The notes under the pieces were generated by a model. It searched no databases and was not told the DNA's origin. It worked only from the letters and a program-made list of their open reading frames with translations. From Methylocapsa acidiphila B2 (GTDB taxonomy: Bacteria; Pseudomonadota; Alphaproteobacteria; Rhizobiales; Beijerinckiaceae): a DNA stretch of 64,000 nucleotides. The stretch covers positions 496,001 to 560,000 of the forward strand of contig NZ_KE386496.1 of the NCBI RefSeq assembly GCF_000427445.1, written 5' to 3'. The translations under genes and the position numbers were made by a program. Below are positions 37,338 to 45,326 of this stretch, piece by piece. Every line of letters begins with the position of its first letter. Position 1 is the first letter of the stretch.

Positions 37338-38189
37338 TCAGTATTTGGCGACAACCGGCGCCGGGGCGTAGCTGTCGAACTTGTAGCTGAAGCCGACCTG
37401 GACCCGGTTCTCGCTCACGTGGCGCTGGATCCACGTATTGCCGTAGACGCTAGACGGGAACACGAAGGAATTGACCAAATTGGTCTGGTAGCGGCCGAAA
37501 TCGGTGTAGCGATATTCGGCGCGGACCGACCAATTGTTGGTGACGGCATATTCGAGGCCGCCGCCGACCGTCCAGCCCACCCGGGTGCTGGAGAGGCTGT
37601 CGCGGCCGCTATAGTTATACGCGGAGTAGATGGTGCCGTTCGCCGCCCAGCCATAGGCCGAGTTCACGTTTCCGCTAAATCCGCCGAAGGCGACGCCGCC
37701 TGTTCCGTAGAGCAGGACGCGGTCCCAGGCGACGCCGACGCGGCCGCGGATCGAGCCCTGAATGCCGAGATTCGTGGTCACGTTGGCGCCGATGGCGGAG
37801 TTGTAATAGGGCGACCAGCCCGACACGTTGACGGTCTTGCTGAGGCTCGAGCCGTCGACGTCGCCTTCGAGGCCGAGAACCCACTGGCCCAACTGGAGGT
37901 TGTAGCCGACATGGGCGCCGCCGATGACGCCATTATTGTTCAGGTTACGGTTGCTGAAGCCGCTGAAGATGTAGTCTCCAGCCGCATCGCCGTAGTTGCC
38001 GTTCCAGCTGACGTTATTGTTCGTCCAGGCATAGCCGATCTGGCCGCCGATATAGACGCCGGTCCAGGTGAAGATCGGAACCGGGGGAACATAGACCGGC
38101 GGCGGAGCGCGCGAGGGGAGATCGGCCGCAACGGCCGATCCGGCCAGCGCAACGGCGCCGACCGAAGCGAGGAGGAGTTTACGGATCAT
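37338..38189 (-). CDS. Omp25/RopB-like outer-membrane beta-barrel protein (paralogue 3)
   Basis: 283 residues, with AGGAGA upstream of the start. Signal peptide [21 protein letters not shown], then DLPSRAPPPVYVPPVPIFTWTG. The barrel shares long near-identical segments with paralogue 2 ([53 protein letters not shown]) but its predicted loops are longer and Asn/Tyr-rich, including residues 57-85. It ends in VVAKY. The loop differences fit surface diversification. Confidence 0.92.
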   Translation of the reverse strand: MIRKLLLASVGAVALAGSAVAADLPSRAPPPVYVPPVPIFTWTGVYIGGQIGYAWTNNNVSWNGNYGDAAGDYIFSGFSNRNLNNNGVIGGAHVGYNLQLGQWVLGLEGDVDGSSLSKTVNVSGWSPYYNSAIGANVTTNLGIQGSIRGRVGVAWDRVLLYGTGGVAFGGFSGNVNSAYGWAANGTIYSAYNYSGRDSLSSTRVGWTVGGGLEYAVTNNWSVRAEYRYTDFGRYQTNLVNSFVFPSSVYGNTWIQRHVSENRVQVGFSYKFDSYAPAPVVAKY

Positions 38190-38724
38190 AGTGCTGTCTC
38201 CTTTTGGAGGGTTGGAAGCATCTGCAAATTACCCTGATTGAGTCCACCTACAATGAATAACAGGGCGAATTAGGGGCCGGCGATGCGCAATTTGGAGCGG
38301 TGTGGCTTAGCTGCAACGAACTCCCATAGGGAGTCTCCGAAAGCCGCGCTTTCCTGAAGGAAAATCGCGCGCGATCTTTAAATTTTTCGTGAATTAATGC
38401 GTTTTAGTCGCCAGTTCGTGGCGCGGCCGGGTCAGGGGCGCTCGGATTCGGCAAGGCCGGAGCGACGACTCGATGACGGCGCCCTGCCTCGCGCAAAGAA
38501 TCTGAAGGCGCTGCGACATATTCGTCCTATTTTCGGCCAAAACAGGTGGGAGCGCCCGCCGGCTAAACGATCGCAAGATCATGCGGGCTGGCTCCGCCCG
38601 AGCCGGGCGGATGATAGCGGAGCGACTGCAGGCGGGGCAGGGCCTGTCATGGCGTTTTATGCCATGACGCCATGGGCGCCGATGTTCGGCGTCCATGACG
38701 GAGATTTGGAGCTGGATGCGCTAT
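38190..38724. other. Intergenic region between Omp25-like paralogues 3 and 4
   Basis: No supported gene. It contains a perfect 8-bp inverted repeat GTCATGGC/GCCATGAC (38646-38668) with a 7-base AT-rich loop, about 56 bases past the stop of paralogue 4. No T-run follows, so it is not a standard terminator. Confidence 0.45.
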
Positions 38725-39450
38725 TCAATATCTCGCGACGGCGGGCGCCGCGCCGAAGGCGTCGAACTTATAGCTGAATCCGGCTCGCACCGCATTGTTG
38801 GTTTCGTGATGCTGAACGGAGGTCAAAGGCGCTGAGCCGAATGTGTTGTTCGTGAATGTTCCAAAATCCGAATAGCGATATTCAGCGCGAACTGACCAAT
38901 TGTTCGTGACCGCATATTCGAGGCCGCCGCCGACCGTCCAGCCCGCGCGCCCATTGTCGATGGAATCATATCCGACATAGGTCGAATAGGTATTTGTGAA
39001 GCTGGCGAAGGCGACGCCTGCGGTCCCGTAGAATAAGACGCGATCCATGGCGAAGCCAACGCGGCCGCGGATCGAGCCGTCGATTGGCGCCTTTGTGCCA
39101 TAGGTGAAGACGCCGGCGCTATAGGTCTTGTTATAGCCCGACCCCTCTATGTCTCCTTCCAATCCGAGCACGATCTGGCTGAGCTGCAAATTGTAGCCGG
39201 CATGCGCGCCGCCGACGACGCCGCTGGGGCCGAAGCTGTGGCTTCCATAGGAGCCATAAACGCCAAAGACGTTGTAATTGTCCGAGCCCCAAGCGTAGCC
39301 GATCTGTCCGCCGATATAGAGGCCGGTCCAGGTGAAGATCGGGACGGGCGGCGCATAGGCCGGCGGCGCCTCGCGATAGGGAAGGTCGGCCGCAAGGGCC
39401 GATCCGGCGACGAGGAGAGCGGTCGTCGACAGGAGTAACCGACGGATCAT
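38725..39450 (-). CDS. Omp25/RopB-like outer-membrane beta-barrel protein (paralogue 4)
   Basis: 241 residues from ATG 39450; the frame is open upstream but the signal peptide (MIRRLLLSTTALLVAGSALA) begins here. It is followed by DLPYREAPPAYAPPVPIFTWTG and a barrel sharing [27 protein letters not shown] and [28 protein letters not shown] with paralogues 2 and 3. It is the shortest of the trio, with fewer loop residues. It ends in AVARY. Confidence 0.92.
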   Translation of the reverse strand: MIRRLLLSTTALLVAGSALAADLPYREAPPAYAPPVPIFTWTGLYIGGQIGYAWGSDNYNVFGVYGSYGSHSFGPSGVVGGAHAGYNLQLSQIVLGLEGDIEGSGYNKTYSAGVFTYGTKAPIDGSIRGRVGFAMDRVLFYGTAGVAFASFTNTYSTYVGYDSIDNGRAGWTVGGGLEYAVTNNWSVRAEYRYSDFGTFTNNTFGSAPLTSVQHHETNNAVRAGFSYKFDAFGAAPAVARY

Positions 39451-39967
39451 TGTGTGGTCCCTTTCATAGCCTTCATATCGTCTGGACGCTCCATCGGCGC
39501 CGAGCGTGAGGGCAAAGCCGCGGCGCTTCATGCGCGAGATTGGGTCCGACTCAGAGCATCTGGCCTCCATCTGCAGTTCTTGCAGGCGTTTCCGCTTCGT
39601 CAGAAGCGCGCAGGTCGAGAGGCGTACGGAGCAACAATCGGAATTGCTCAAGGGAACATGCTGAAAAAACCTTACTAAAATGTCTCGAAAGGTCCTTAGC
39701 GAAGCGCGTTAAAATTGAAGTTCAGCGTCAAATTTCTTAATTCGTGTAGCGGAAAGATGGCGGGCAAGCGTGGAAACTTGGCGAGCGCGGCCATATTTGG
39801 CCGGCGGCGAAGTGGCTTGGACCTAAATTTCCTTTGGCAGGAAGTCACTGCGCCTTGATAAGATTTGGCTGGCGGCGCGGTTTCCGTTAAAACGCCCCCA
39901 TTCCATGACCGTCGGGGGCTGCATCCGCAGCGCATGCCGGGAATTTGATCGAGACCGCGTTTTGAAT
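39451..39967. other. Intergenic region upstream of Omp25-like paralogue 4
   Basis: No supported gene; AT content rises around 39640-39900. It holds the promoter of the barrel gene and the sequence leading to tRNA-Ser. Confidence 0.4.
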
Positions 39968-40057
39968 GGAAGGGTGGCCGAGTGGTTTAAGGCAGCGGTC
40001 TTGAAAACCGCCGTGGGTGTGAGCCCACCGTGGGTTCGAATCCCACCCCTTCCGCCA
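39968..40057 (+). tRNA. tRNA-Ser (anticodon TGA)
   Basis: Class II tRNA of 90 bases including an encoded CCA. The acceptor stem pairs GGAAGGG with CCCTTCC, the anticodon stem GCGGT/ACCGC encloses CTTGAAA giving anticodon TGA, and a long variable arm is present. Reads UCA-type serine codons. Confidence 0.97.
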
Positions 40058-40074
40058 ATGCGGCCGATTTTTCA

Positions 40075-40344
40075 CTATGGCCGCCCCGCCTCTGAACAGC
40101 CCGGCGGGTTCGGCGAAAACCTATCCACGCAGGGGATGGCGAAGCCGATGTTGCCATCGGCGACGTATTTCGGCTCGGCAGTGTGATCATCGAAGTCAGG
40201 TAGGCGCGGCAAGCCAGTCGGACGGTCAATGACCGCAATGGCGTCGCCTACATGGTGCTGCTTGTTCAGAAAAGCGAGCAGACTGGCACGTATTACCGCG
40301 CCTTGGAAGAAGGCGCGGCCGCGTCCGGCGATGACCAGAATCAC
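40075..40344 (-). CDS. Doubtful small hypothetical protein next to tRNA-Ser
   Basis: 89 codons from a GTG at 40344, with no good ribosome binding site. The translated product is soluble with an ordinary amino-acid mix. I recognise no family. It fills most of the 332 bases between tRNA-Ser and the L,D-transpeptidase. It may be a remnant of an element that once used the tRNA, or a chance frame. Confidence 0.25.
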   Translation of the reverse strand: MILVIAGRGRAFFQGAVIRASLLAFLNKQHHVGDAIAVIDRPTGLPRLPDFDDHTAEPKYVADGNIGFAIPCVDRFSPNPPGCSEAGRP

Positions 40345-40389
40345 AGCCGTCCAGAGATGACGCGCCCGACGATCGAGCGCCAGTAGGAT

Positions 40390-41130
40390 TTAGGCGTGAG
40401 CGACCTTGGCCGGCTCGCTTCCGGGATAGGAAAGCACCACGACCCGCGCGCCGACGGACGTCTTTTGATAAAGATCCATCACGTCCTGATTGACCATGCG
40501 GATGCAGCCGGAGGAGAAGCTTTGCCCAATGGTCCATGGCTCATTGGTGCCGTGGATGCGAAACAACGTATCCCTGTTCCCTTGCCACAGATACATCGCG
40601 CGGGCGCCGAGCGGATTTTCCGGGCCGCCATGCATGCCGGTCCCGCTTTGCAACTCGGCCATATGTTTCAGGAGATCCGGCTGACGCTCGAACATTTCCT
40701 TCGGCGGATACCAGTCCGGCCATTCCTGCTTGCTCTTGATCATCGCCTCGCCCGACCAGCCGAAGCCCTCGCGTCCGACGCCCACGCCATAGCGCGTCGC
40801 GCGTCCGCCCGATTCGACATGGTAGAGAAGATGATCGCCGGTATCGACCACGATCGTGCCTGGCGCTTCCTTGGTCGCATAGGCGACGCTCGTGCGTAGG
40901 AACGCCTGATTGACCTGCCCGTATTGGAAAGCCGGGATGGCGTAGGCGCCGTCTCTGACCTCCGCATAGATCGCATTGTAATTCGGCGTCACTGCGTCCA
41001 CCGCTGGCGCGACTGAAACCGCGGCGGCGGTGACGGCGGGGTTAGGGTCTGTGCTTACGCATCCTGCGAGGCATGCGGCGGCGGACGCGGAGGCTCCGGC
41101 GACCATGGTGCGACGGTTGAGTAAAATCAT
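40390..41130 (-). CDS. L,D-transpeptidase (YkuD domain) lipoprotein
   Basis: 246 residues from ATG 41130. The N-terminus NRRTMVAGASASAAACLAGC combines a twin-arginine-like motif with a lipobox (Cys24), so it is probably a lipoprotein in the periplasm. The YkuD domain carries His193 in FRIHGTNEPWTIG and the catalytic Cys209 in SFSSGCIRM. These enzymes make 3-3 crosslinks in peptidoglycan or attach outer-membrane proteins to it. A TTG four codons upstream is a less likely start. Confidence 0.92.
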   Translation of the reverse strand: MILLNRRTMVAGASASAAACLAGCVSTDPNPAVTAAAVSVAPAVDAVTPNYNAIYAEVRDGAYAIPAFQYGQVNQAFLRTSVAYATKEAPGTIVVDTGDHLLYHVESGGRATRYGVGVGREGFGWSGEAMIKSKQEWPDWYPPKEMFERQPDLLKHMAELQSGTGMHGGPENPLGARAMYLWQGNRDTLFRIHGTNEPWTIGQSFSSGCIRMVNQDVMDLYQKTSVGARVVVLSYPGSEPAKVAHA

Positions 41131-41825
41131 AATGAGACCCAATCGAAAATGGGTTGGCGTAGTTTTGAATTTGTAAAGCGCAATTTCAGCCGGCGATATG
41201 ACCTTTATGCCACGCTCGCGGGTTTTCTTTGGCCTTGCTCAGGCTAAGTTTGGACGGTTTTGAGTCCAAAGGGGGCTTCTCGCTGGCCGTTTCGCGGTCG
41301 CAGAAGGAGCTAAATCTTCATATGCCGCGCGCGACCCGTCGCCGCGCTGTCTGGGCGTTTATCAGCACGCGCCGAACCATTGGCTCAATAGTGGAAAAAG
41401 AATTGTAATAGATCACCTGTCGAGAGCCGCCTTATAGAGTTCGAGGCCGAGCGCACTGCTGCTTGTTTCAAGAACTCGGGTCAATACTGCAGGATCGTCA
41501 CGTTCCGTTGGAGGGAAATCCTTGCCGCAGCCTATGATGCGCGAAACGGTAGCATACGTCGGCTCGCGCTTCTCGCTGGTCGCTCCGTCCCGCATTTCCA
41601 CAGGCTGATCATGGGGCCGAACAGCCCGACCGCAATCCGGACGCGCGCGATGAATTCGATCTTCATTGAAGTGCGCAAATGTAGGTGAGACGTCGCCCAC
41701 AGGGGCGCGCGTCCTGACGGCTCGCGCCAGACGTACGGAAAGCGGATGGTCCGGCTAGGAAGCGCAGCTTCGCCGCTGGCCACAGTCCAATGGCTTTGTC
41801 TGATCGACAGAGATTGCCTCGCGCT
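41131..41825. other. Gene-poor stretch
   Basis: Almost 700 bases without a convincing gene. Two frames on the minus strand (41413-41700 and 41532-41783) are open but overlap each other and lack ribosome binding sites or recognisable motifs. They could be remains of a decayed, frameshifted gene. Composition is lower in GC near 41150-41410. Confidence 0.4.
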
Positions 41826-42359
41826 TCACCCGAGCGGATAGGCCGCCTCGACGACATAGGGTCCGCCGCCAGTTGAGGCCCGCGACGAGAATAAGACAAA
41901 TCGCCGGGCTTCAAACTGTCGGGACAGAAAATAGCCCCGCGCGGATAAATATTCTGCGACCGAGCCGGCTGAGGCCGCGCGCAGGCGCGCCAGGGTGACA
42001 TGCGGCGTGAACTTGCGCGGCTCTGGCGGCACGCCGATGCGCCTCAGGAGCCGCTCATGTTGCGCCTGGAGTTCGACCAAGGCGGAGGCGGGCTTCGCCT
42101 TGGCGACGATCGCGCGCGGCTTGGCGCCGCCGAACGTGCTGAGCTCCTCCAGCGTCACGGTGAAAGGCCGGCGGCGGATCTGCTCTAGCGATGAATGAAT
42201 TTCATCGGCGGTGGCGTCGTTTATGTCGCCGATGAAGCGCAAGGTCAGATGATAGTTTTCGACGTCGATCCAGCGGGCGCCGGACAGGCCCCCGCGCATC
42301 ATGGAGAGGTCGATGGCGAGATCGGAGGGGATCTCGAGGCCCGTGAACAAACGGGGCAT
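41826..42359 (-). CDS. thpR: RNA 2',3'-cyclic phosphodiesterase
   Basis: 177 residues, full length for the 2H phosphoesterase family. Both catalytic H-x-T motifs are present: H37-L-T39 in NYHLTLRFIGD and H120-V-T122 in KFTPHVTLAR. ThpR opens 2',3'-cyclic phosphates on RNA to 2'-phosphates in vitro; its cellular role is unclear. It is single, with the GDSL esterase gene 125 bases upstream on the same strand. Confidence 0.92.
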   Translation of the reverse strand: MPRLFTGLEIPSDLAIDLSMMRGGLSGARWIDVENYHLTLRFIGDINDATADEIHSSLEQIRRRPFTVTLEELSTFGGAKPRAIVAKAKPASALVELQAQHERLLRRIGVPPEPRKFTPHVTLARLRAASAGSVAEYLSARGYFLSRQFEARRFVLFSSRASTGGGPYVVEAAYPLG

Positions 42360-42484
42360 AATCCCTCCTCTTGCGAGTTCGACCGTCGCGAGCGGAGGCG
42401 CGGGGCCGGGCGGATCGCGCCGCCGAAAACCCTTTAGCAGATTCGCGCGCGCCGGAAAATCTCGCCGTCGCTCCGGTCGGAAAC

Positions 42485-43219
42485 TTATCGCGTCGTGGCC
42501 GCCTTCTGGCCGAGCCGGTCCAACAAGGCGCGGACGCTCGGCAGAATTCCCGCCACGATGCGCTCGACTCCCGCTTTGTTCGGGTGGACGCCGTCCTTGA
42601 GGGTCAGGCTCGGGTCGCCCATCACGCCGTCCAGAAAGAACGGATAGAGCAGGGCGTCATATTTTTCCGCGAGCTGCGGGAAGATCGGGTCGAAGCGTTC
42701 CTTGAACTCCTTGCCGAGGCTCGGCGTGGCCTTCATGCCCGCGATCAAGACCGGTATTTTTCGTGTTCTAAGTTCTTGCAGAATGGCGTCGAGAGCGCCG
42801 CGCGCGACCTCGGGATCGAGGCCCCGCAGCATGTCGTTCGCGCCGAGCTCCAAGATCACGGCGTCAGCGCCGTCGGCGAGGCTCCACCCGACGCGGGCTA
42901 GTCCGTCGGAGGCGGTGTCGCCCGAGACGCCGGCGTTCGTGACGTCGACGTGATAGCCTTCCTTGCGCAGCGCCGCCTCGAGAACTGCCGGGAAGGCCTC
43001 CTCCGCCGGCAAATTATAGCCCGCGGACAGGCTGTCGCCAAAGGCGACGAGCTTGACCGCGCCGCCGTCCTCCGCCGCGCGCGCCGGCGAAGACAGGAGG
43101 GCCGCCGCGAGCAGCGCCGCCGCCAATATTTGGAGACGAGCGCCAAAGGTCCCATATAGGGCTGGCTCCGACCGCGTTTTCGGAGGCGTCGGCCGGCGTC
43201 GGCGAAATCGAGGACTCAT
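42485..43219 (-). CDS. GDSL/SGNH arylesterase, TesA-like
   Basis: 244 residues from ATG 43219, or 248 from 43231. After an arginine-rich start and a hydrophobic export segment (ILAAALLAAALLSSPARA), the SGNH motifs are complete: Ser63 in AFGDSLSAGYN, Gly in NAGVSGDT, Asn129 in LELGANDMLRG and Asp209/His212 in DGVHPNKAG. It is close to the multifunctional periplasmic esterase/thioesterase I (TesA). It is divergent from the ABC ATPase with starts only a few bases apart, as in the tesA-ybbA arrangement of enterobacteria. Confidence 0.92.
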   Translation of the reverse strand: MSPRFRRRRPTPPKTRSEPALYGTFGARLQILAAALLAAALLSSPARAAEDGGAVKLVAFGDSLSAGYNLPAEEAFPAVLEAALRKEGYHVDVTNAGVSGDTASDGLARVGWSLADGADAVILELGANDMLRGLDPEVARGALDAILQELRTRKIPVLIAGMKATPSLGKEFKERFDPIFPQLAEKYDALLYPFFLDGVMGDPSLTLKDGVHPNKAGVERIVAGILPSVRALLDRLGQKAATTR

Positions 43220-43224
43220 TGGGA

Positions 43225-43938
43225 ATGGCATTGCTGGACGAACCCGCGGTTGAACTCGAAAATGTGCATTTGAGCCTGGGACGCGGCCCCGCCCGCGTTC
43301 ATGTCCTGAACGGAATATCCTTGAGCGTCGCTCGCGGCGAAACGGTCGGCCTGGTCGGGCCGTCCGGGTCGGGAAAATCCACCTTGCTCATGGTCATGGC
43401 CGGGCTCGAGCAGCCCGACGCCGGAAGCGTGAAGATCGACGGGGCGCGGCTCGATGGTCTCGGCGAAGATGCGCTTGCGCGGTTCCGCGGCGCCAAGATC
43501 GGCATCGTCTTCCAATCGTTTCATCTCATCCCGACGATGACGGCGCTGGAGAATGTGGCGATTCCGCTCGAGCTTTCTGGCGTCGCGGACGCGTCCCCAC
43601 GCGCGATGCGGGAGCTCGAGGCGGTCGGGCTCAAGGATAGGCGCGCCCATTATCCCGCGCAACTCTCGGGCGGCGAGCAGCAGCGCGTCGCGCTCGCGCG
43701 GGCCTTGGCGCCCAATCCTTCCATTCTCGTCGCCGATGAGCCGACCGGCAATCTCGACGAATCGACAGGGGAGAAGATCATCGAGCTGATGTTCGCGCTG
43801 AAGCGAGATCGCGGCGCGACTTTGATCCTCGTGACCCATGATCTCACGCTCTCGGCGAGATGCGACCGCGAAGTCAGGCTGCGCTCCGGCCGCATCGAAG
43901 CGCCGGCCAATGTGCTTTGGCCCAAGCTCAGAGCCTGA
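43225..43938 (+). CDS. ABC transporter ATP-binding protein, YbbA/LolD type
   Basis: 237 residues from ATG 43225. Complete nucleotide-binding domain: Walker [11 protein letters not shown]-loop [16 protein letters not shown], signature [15 protein letters not shown], Walker [13 protein letters not shown] and the switch VTHD. It belongs to the MacB/LolD/YbbA class that works with FtsX-like permeases. The fitting permease is at 45327, but three unrelated genes lie between. The start practically abuts that of the divergent esterase. Confidence 0.93.
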   Translation: MALLDEPAVELENVHLSLGRGPARVHVLNGISLSVARGETVGLVGPSGSGKSTLLMVMAGLEQPDAGSVKIDGARLDGLGEDALARFRGAKIGIVFQSFHLIPTMTALENVAIPLELSGVADASPRAMRELEAVGLKDRRAHYPAQLSGGEQQRVALARALAPNPSILVADEPTGNLDESTGEKIIELMFALKRDRGATLILVTHDLTLSARCDREVRLRSGRIEAPANVLWPKLRA

Positions 43939-44026
43939 CCATGGCCTGCGCGATTCCTCATGCGCTTGCCGGCGAGCGGGTTTTTCGCCACAGACTATTT
44001 TGTTGAGTGGAGTATTGGGACCATCG

Positions 44027-44461
44027 ATGGCTAGCTTCATATCGCCAATCTATCTTCAATCCTTGGCTGGCGGCGCGTTGATCGGACTCGCGAGCGCTCT
44101 TTACCTGCTTCTCGATGGCCGCATCGCCGGCGTGAGCGGGATTGTGAGCGACGCCCTCCGTGTCGGCGCATCGGGCCAGACGCGCGGTCTCGCGTTCGTC
44201 GTCGGCCTCGTGCTCGGCCCGGTGCTTTATCGCCTCGCATTCGGCGCTTGGCCTCCGGTTCATCTGGGCGCCCCATTATGGTTGATAGGAGCGGCGGGCC
44301 TTCTCGTCGGCGTCGGGACGCGGCTCGGATCGGGCTGCACCAGCGGGCATGGCGTCTGCGGGCTTGCGCGCCTTTCGCCGAGATCCATGGTCGCGGTCGC
44401 GACTTTCCTGGCCGCCGGCGTCGTCACGGTCGCGACAATGAACGCTTTGAGGATTCCATGA
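44027..44461 (+). CDS. YeeE/YedE family membrane protein, first half
   Basis: 144 residues from ATG 44027, with about four transmembrane segments. The motif [17 protein letters not shown] contains the conserved cysteine of YeeE/YedE (TsuA-like, DUF395) channels, which import thiosulfate or related sulfur compounds. Here the channel is split over two genes; this is the half with [10 protein letters not shown]. Its stop overlaps the next start by ATGA. Confidence 0.9.
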   Translation: MASFISPIYLQSLAGGALIGLASALYLLLDGRIAGVSGIVSDALRVGASGQTRGLAFVVGLVLGPVLYRLAFGAWPPVHLGAPLWLIGAAGLLVGVGTRLGSGCTSGHGVCGLARLSPRSMVAVATFLAAGVVTVATMNALRIP

Positions 44462-44919
44462 CGTCAAAGGCTCAGACGGCTGCGGCGCTCGGCGCCGGCG
44501 CAATCTTCGGCTTCGGCTTGGCCCTGTCCGGCATGCTCGACCCGGCGCGGGTGCGCGGCTTTCTCGACATTGGCGGCGCCTTCGATCCGAGCCTCGCCTT
44601 CGTGCTCGTCGGCGCCGTGACGGTCTCGAGCCTCGGCTATCTCGTCTCGCGCCGGTTGCAGCACCCGGCCCTCGTCGGCTCGTTTCATCTGCCGACGAAA
44701 ACCGTCGTCGATCGGCGGCTCGTGCTCGGCTCGGCCATTTTCGGCGTCGGCTGGGGCGCTGCCGGCTTCTGCCCTGGACCGGCGGTGGCGGCTCTCTCGC
44801 TCGGCCTCGCGCCGGTCTTCCTGTTCGCCGCGATGATGTGTCTCGGCGTCCTCATTCATGATCATTGGCCGGAGCTTCGCCGGCTGGGCGCCCAACGCGG
44901 AGCGGACGCGCAAACCTGA
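44458..44919 (+). CDS. YeeE/YedE family membrane protein, second half
   Basis: 153 residues, starting inside the stop of the first half (ATGA). The motif [14 protein letters not shown] carries the second conserved cysteine of the channel. Together with its partner it would form one YeeE/YedE unit, often linked to sulfur detoxification and regulated by persulfide sensors (BigR/SqrR-type). No such regulator is nearby. Confidence 0.9.
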   Translation: MTSKAQTAAALGAGAIFGFGLALSGMLDPARVRGFLDIGGAFDPSLAFVLVGAVTVSSLGYLVSRRLQHPALVGSFHLPTKTVVDRRLVLGSAIFGVGWGAAGFCPGPAVAALSLGLAPVFLFAAMMCLGVLIHDHWPELRRLGAQRGADAQT

Positions 44920-44931
44920 TCGCCATTCGCC

Positions 44932-45282
44932 ATGTCGCCGCCTCAAACCGGGATCTTCGCCAATCTCTTTGATTTCGCGCTCGTCGACGCAAAGGCGGAG
45001 CATTTCGCCGCCTTGGTCGAAGCTCGCAATGTCAAAATCGAGCGGATCGTCTCGAACGGCCAGGCGAGTCCGGTGGGGTTTTGGTTCGATCAGGACTGGG
45101 CGGAATGGGTTGTGCTTTTGTCCGGTTCGGCGGGGCTGCGTTTTGAGGGCGAGCCGGAGGTCAGGATCTTGCGGCCCGGCGACCATATCCTGATCCGGGC
45201 GCATCGGAAGCATCGCGTCGAATGGACCGACCCGACCTGCGCCTCCGTTTGGCTCGCCGTCCATTTTCCTGAAGGCGCCTGA
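44932..45282 (+). CDS. Cupin-domain protein
   Basis: 116 residues, single cupin fold. The phosphate-mannose-isomerase-like segment DWAEWVVLLSGSAGLRFEGE and the second motif RPGDHILIRAHRKHRVEW provide the likely metal histidines. It begins 12 bases after the second YeeE/YedE gene and is probably in the same operon. The substrate is unknown; a role in sulfur or thiol chemistry is possible from context only. Confidence 0.82.
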   Translation: MSPPQTGIFANLFDFALVDAKAEHFAALVEARNVKIERIVSNGQASPVGFWFDQDWAEWVVLLSGSAGLRFEGEPEVRILRPGDHILIRAHRKHRVEWTDPTCASVWLAVHFPEGA

Positions 45283-45326
45283 CCGGCCGTTGAACGGCCA
45301 TTCCCCTTCCCCTGCGGACTGCTTTT

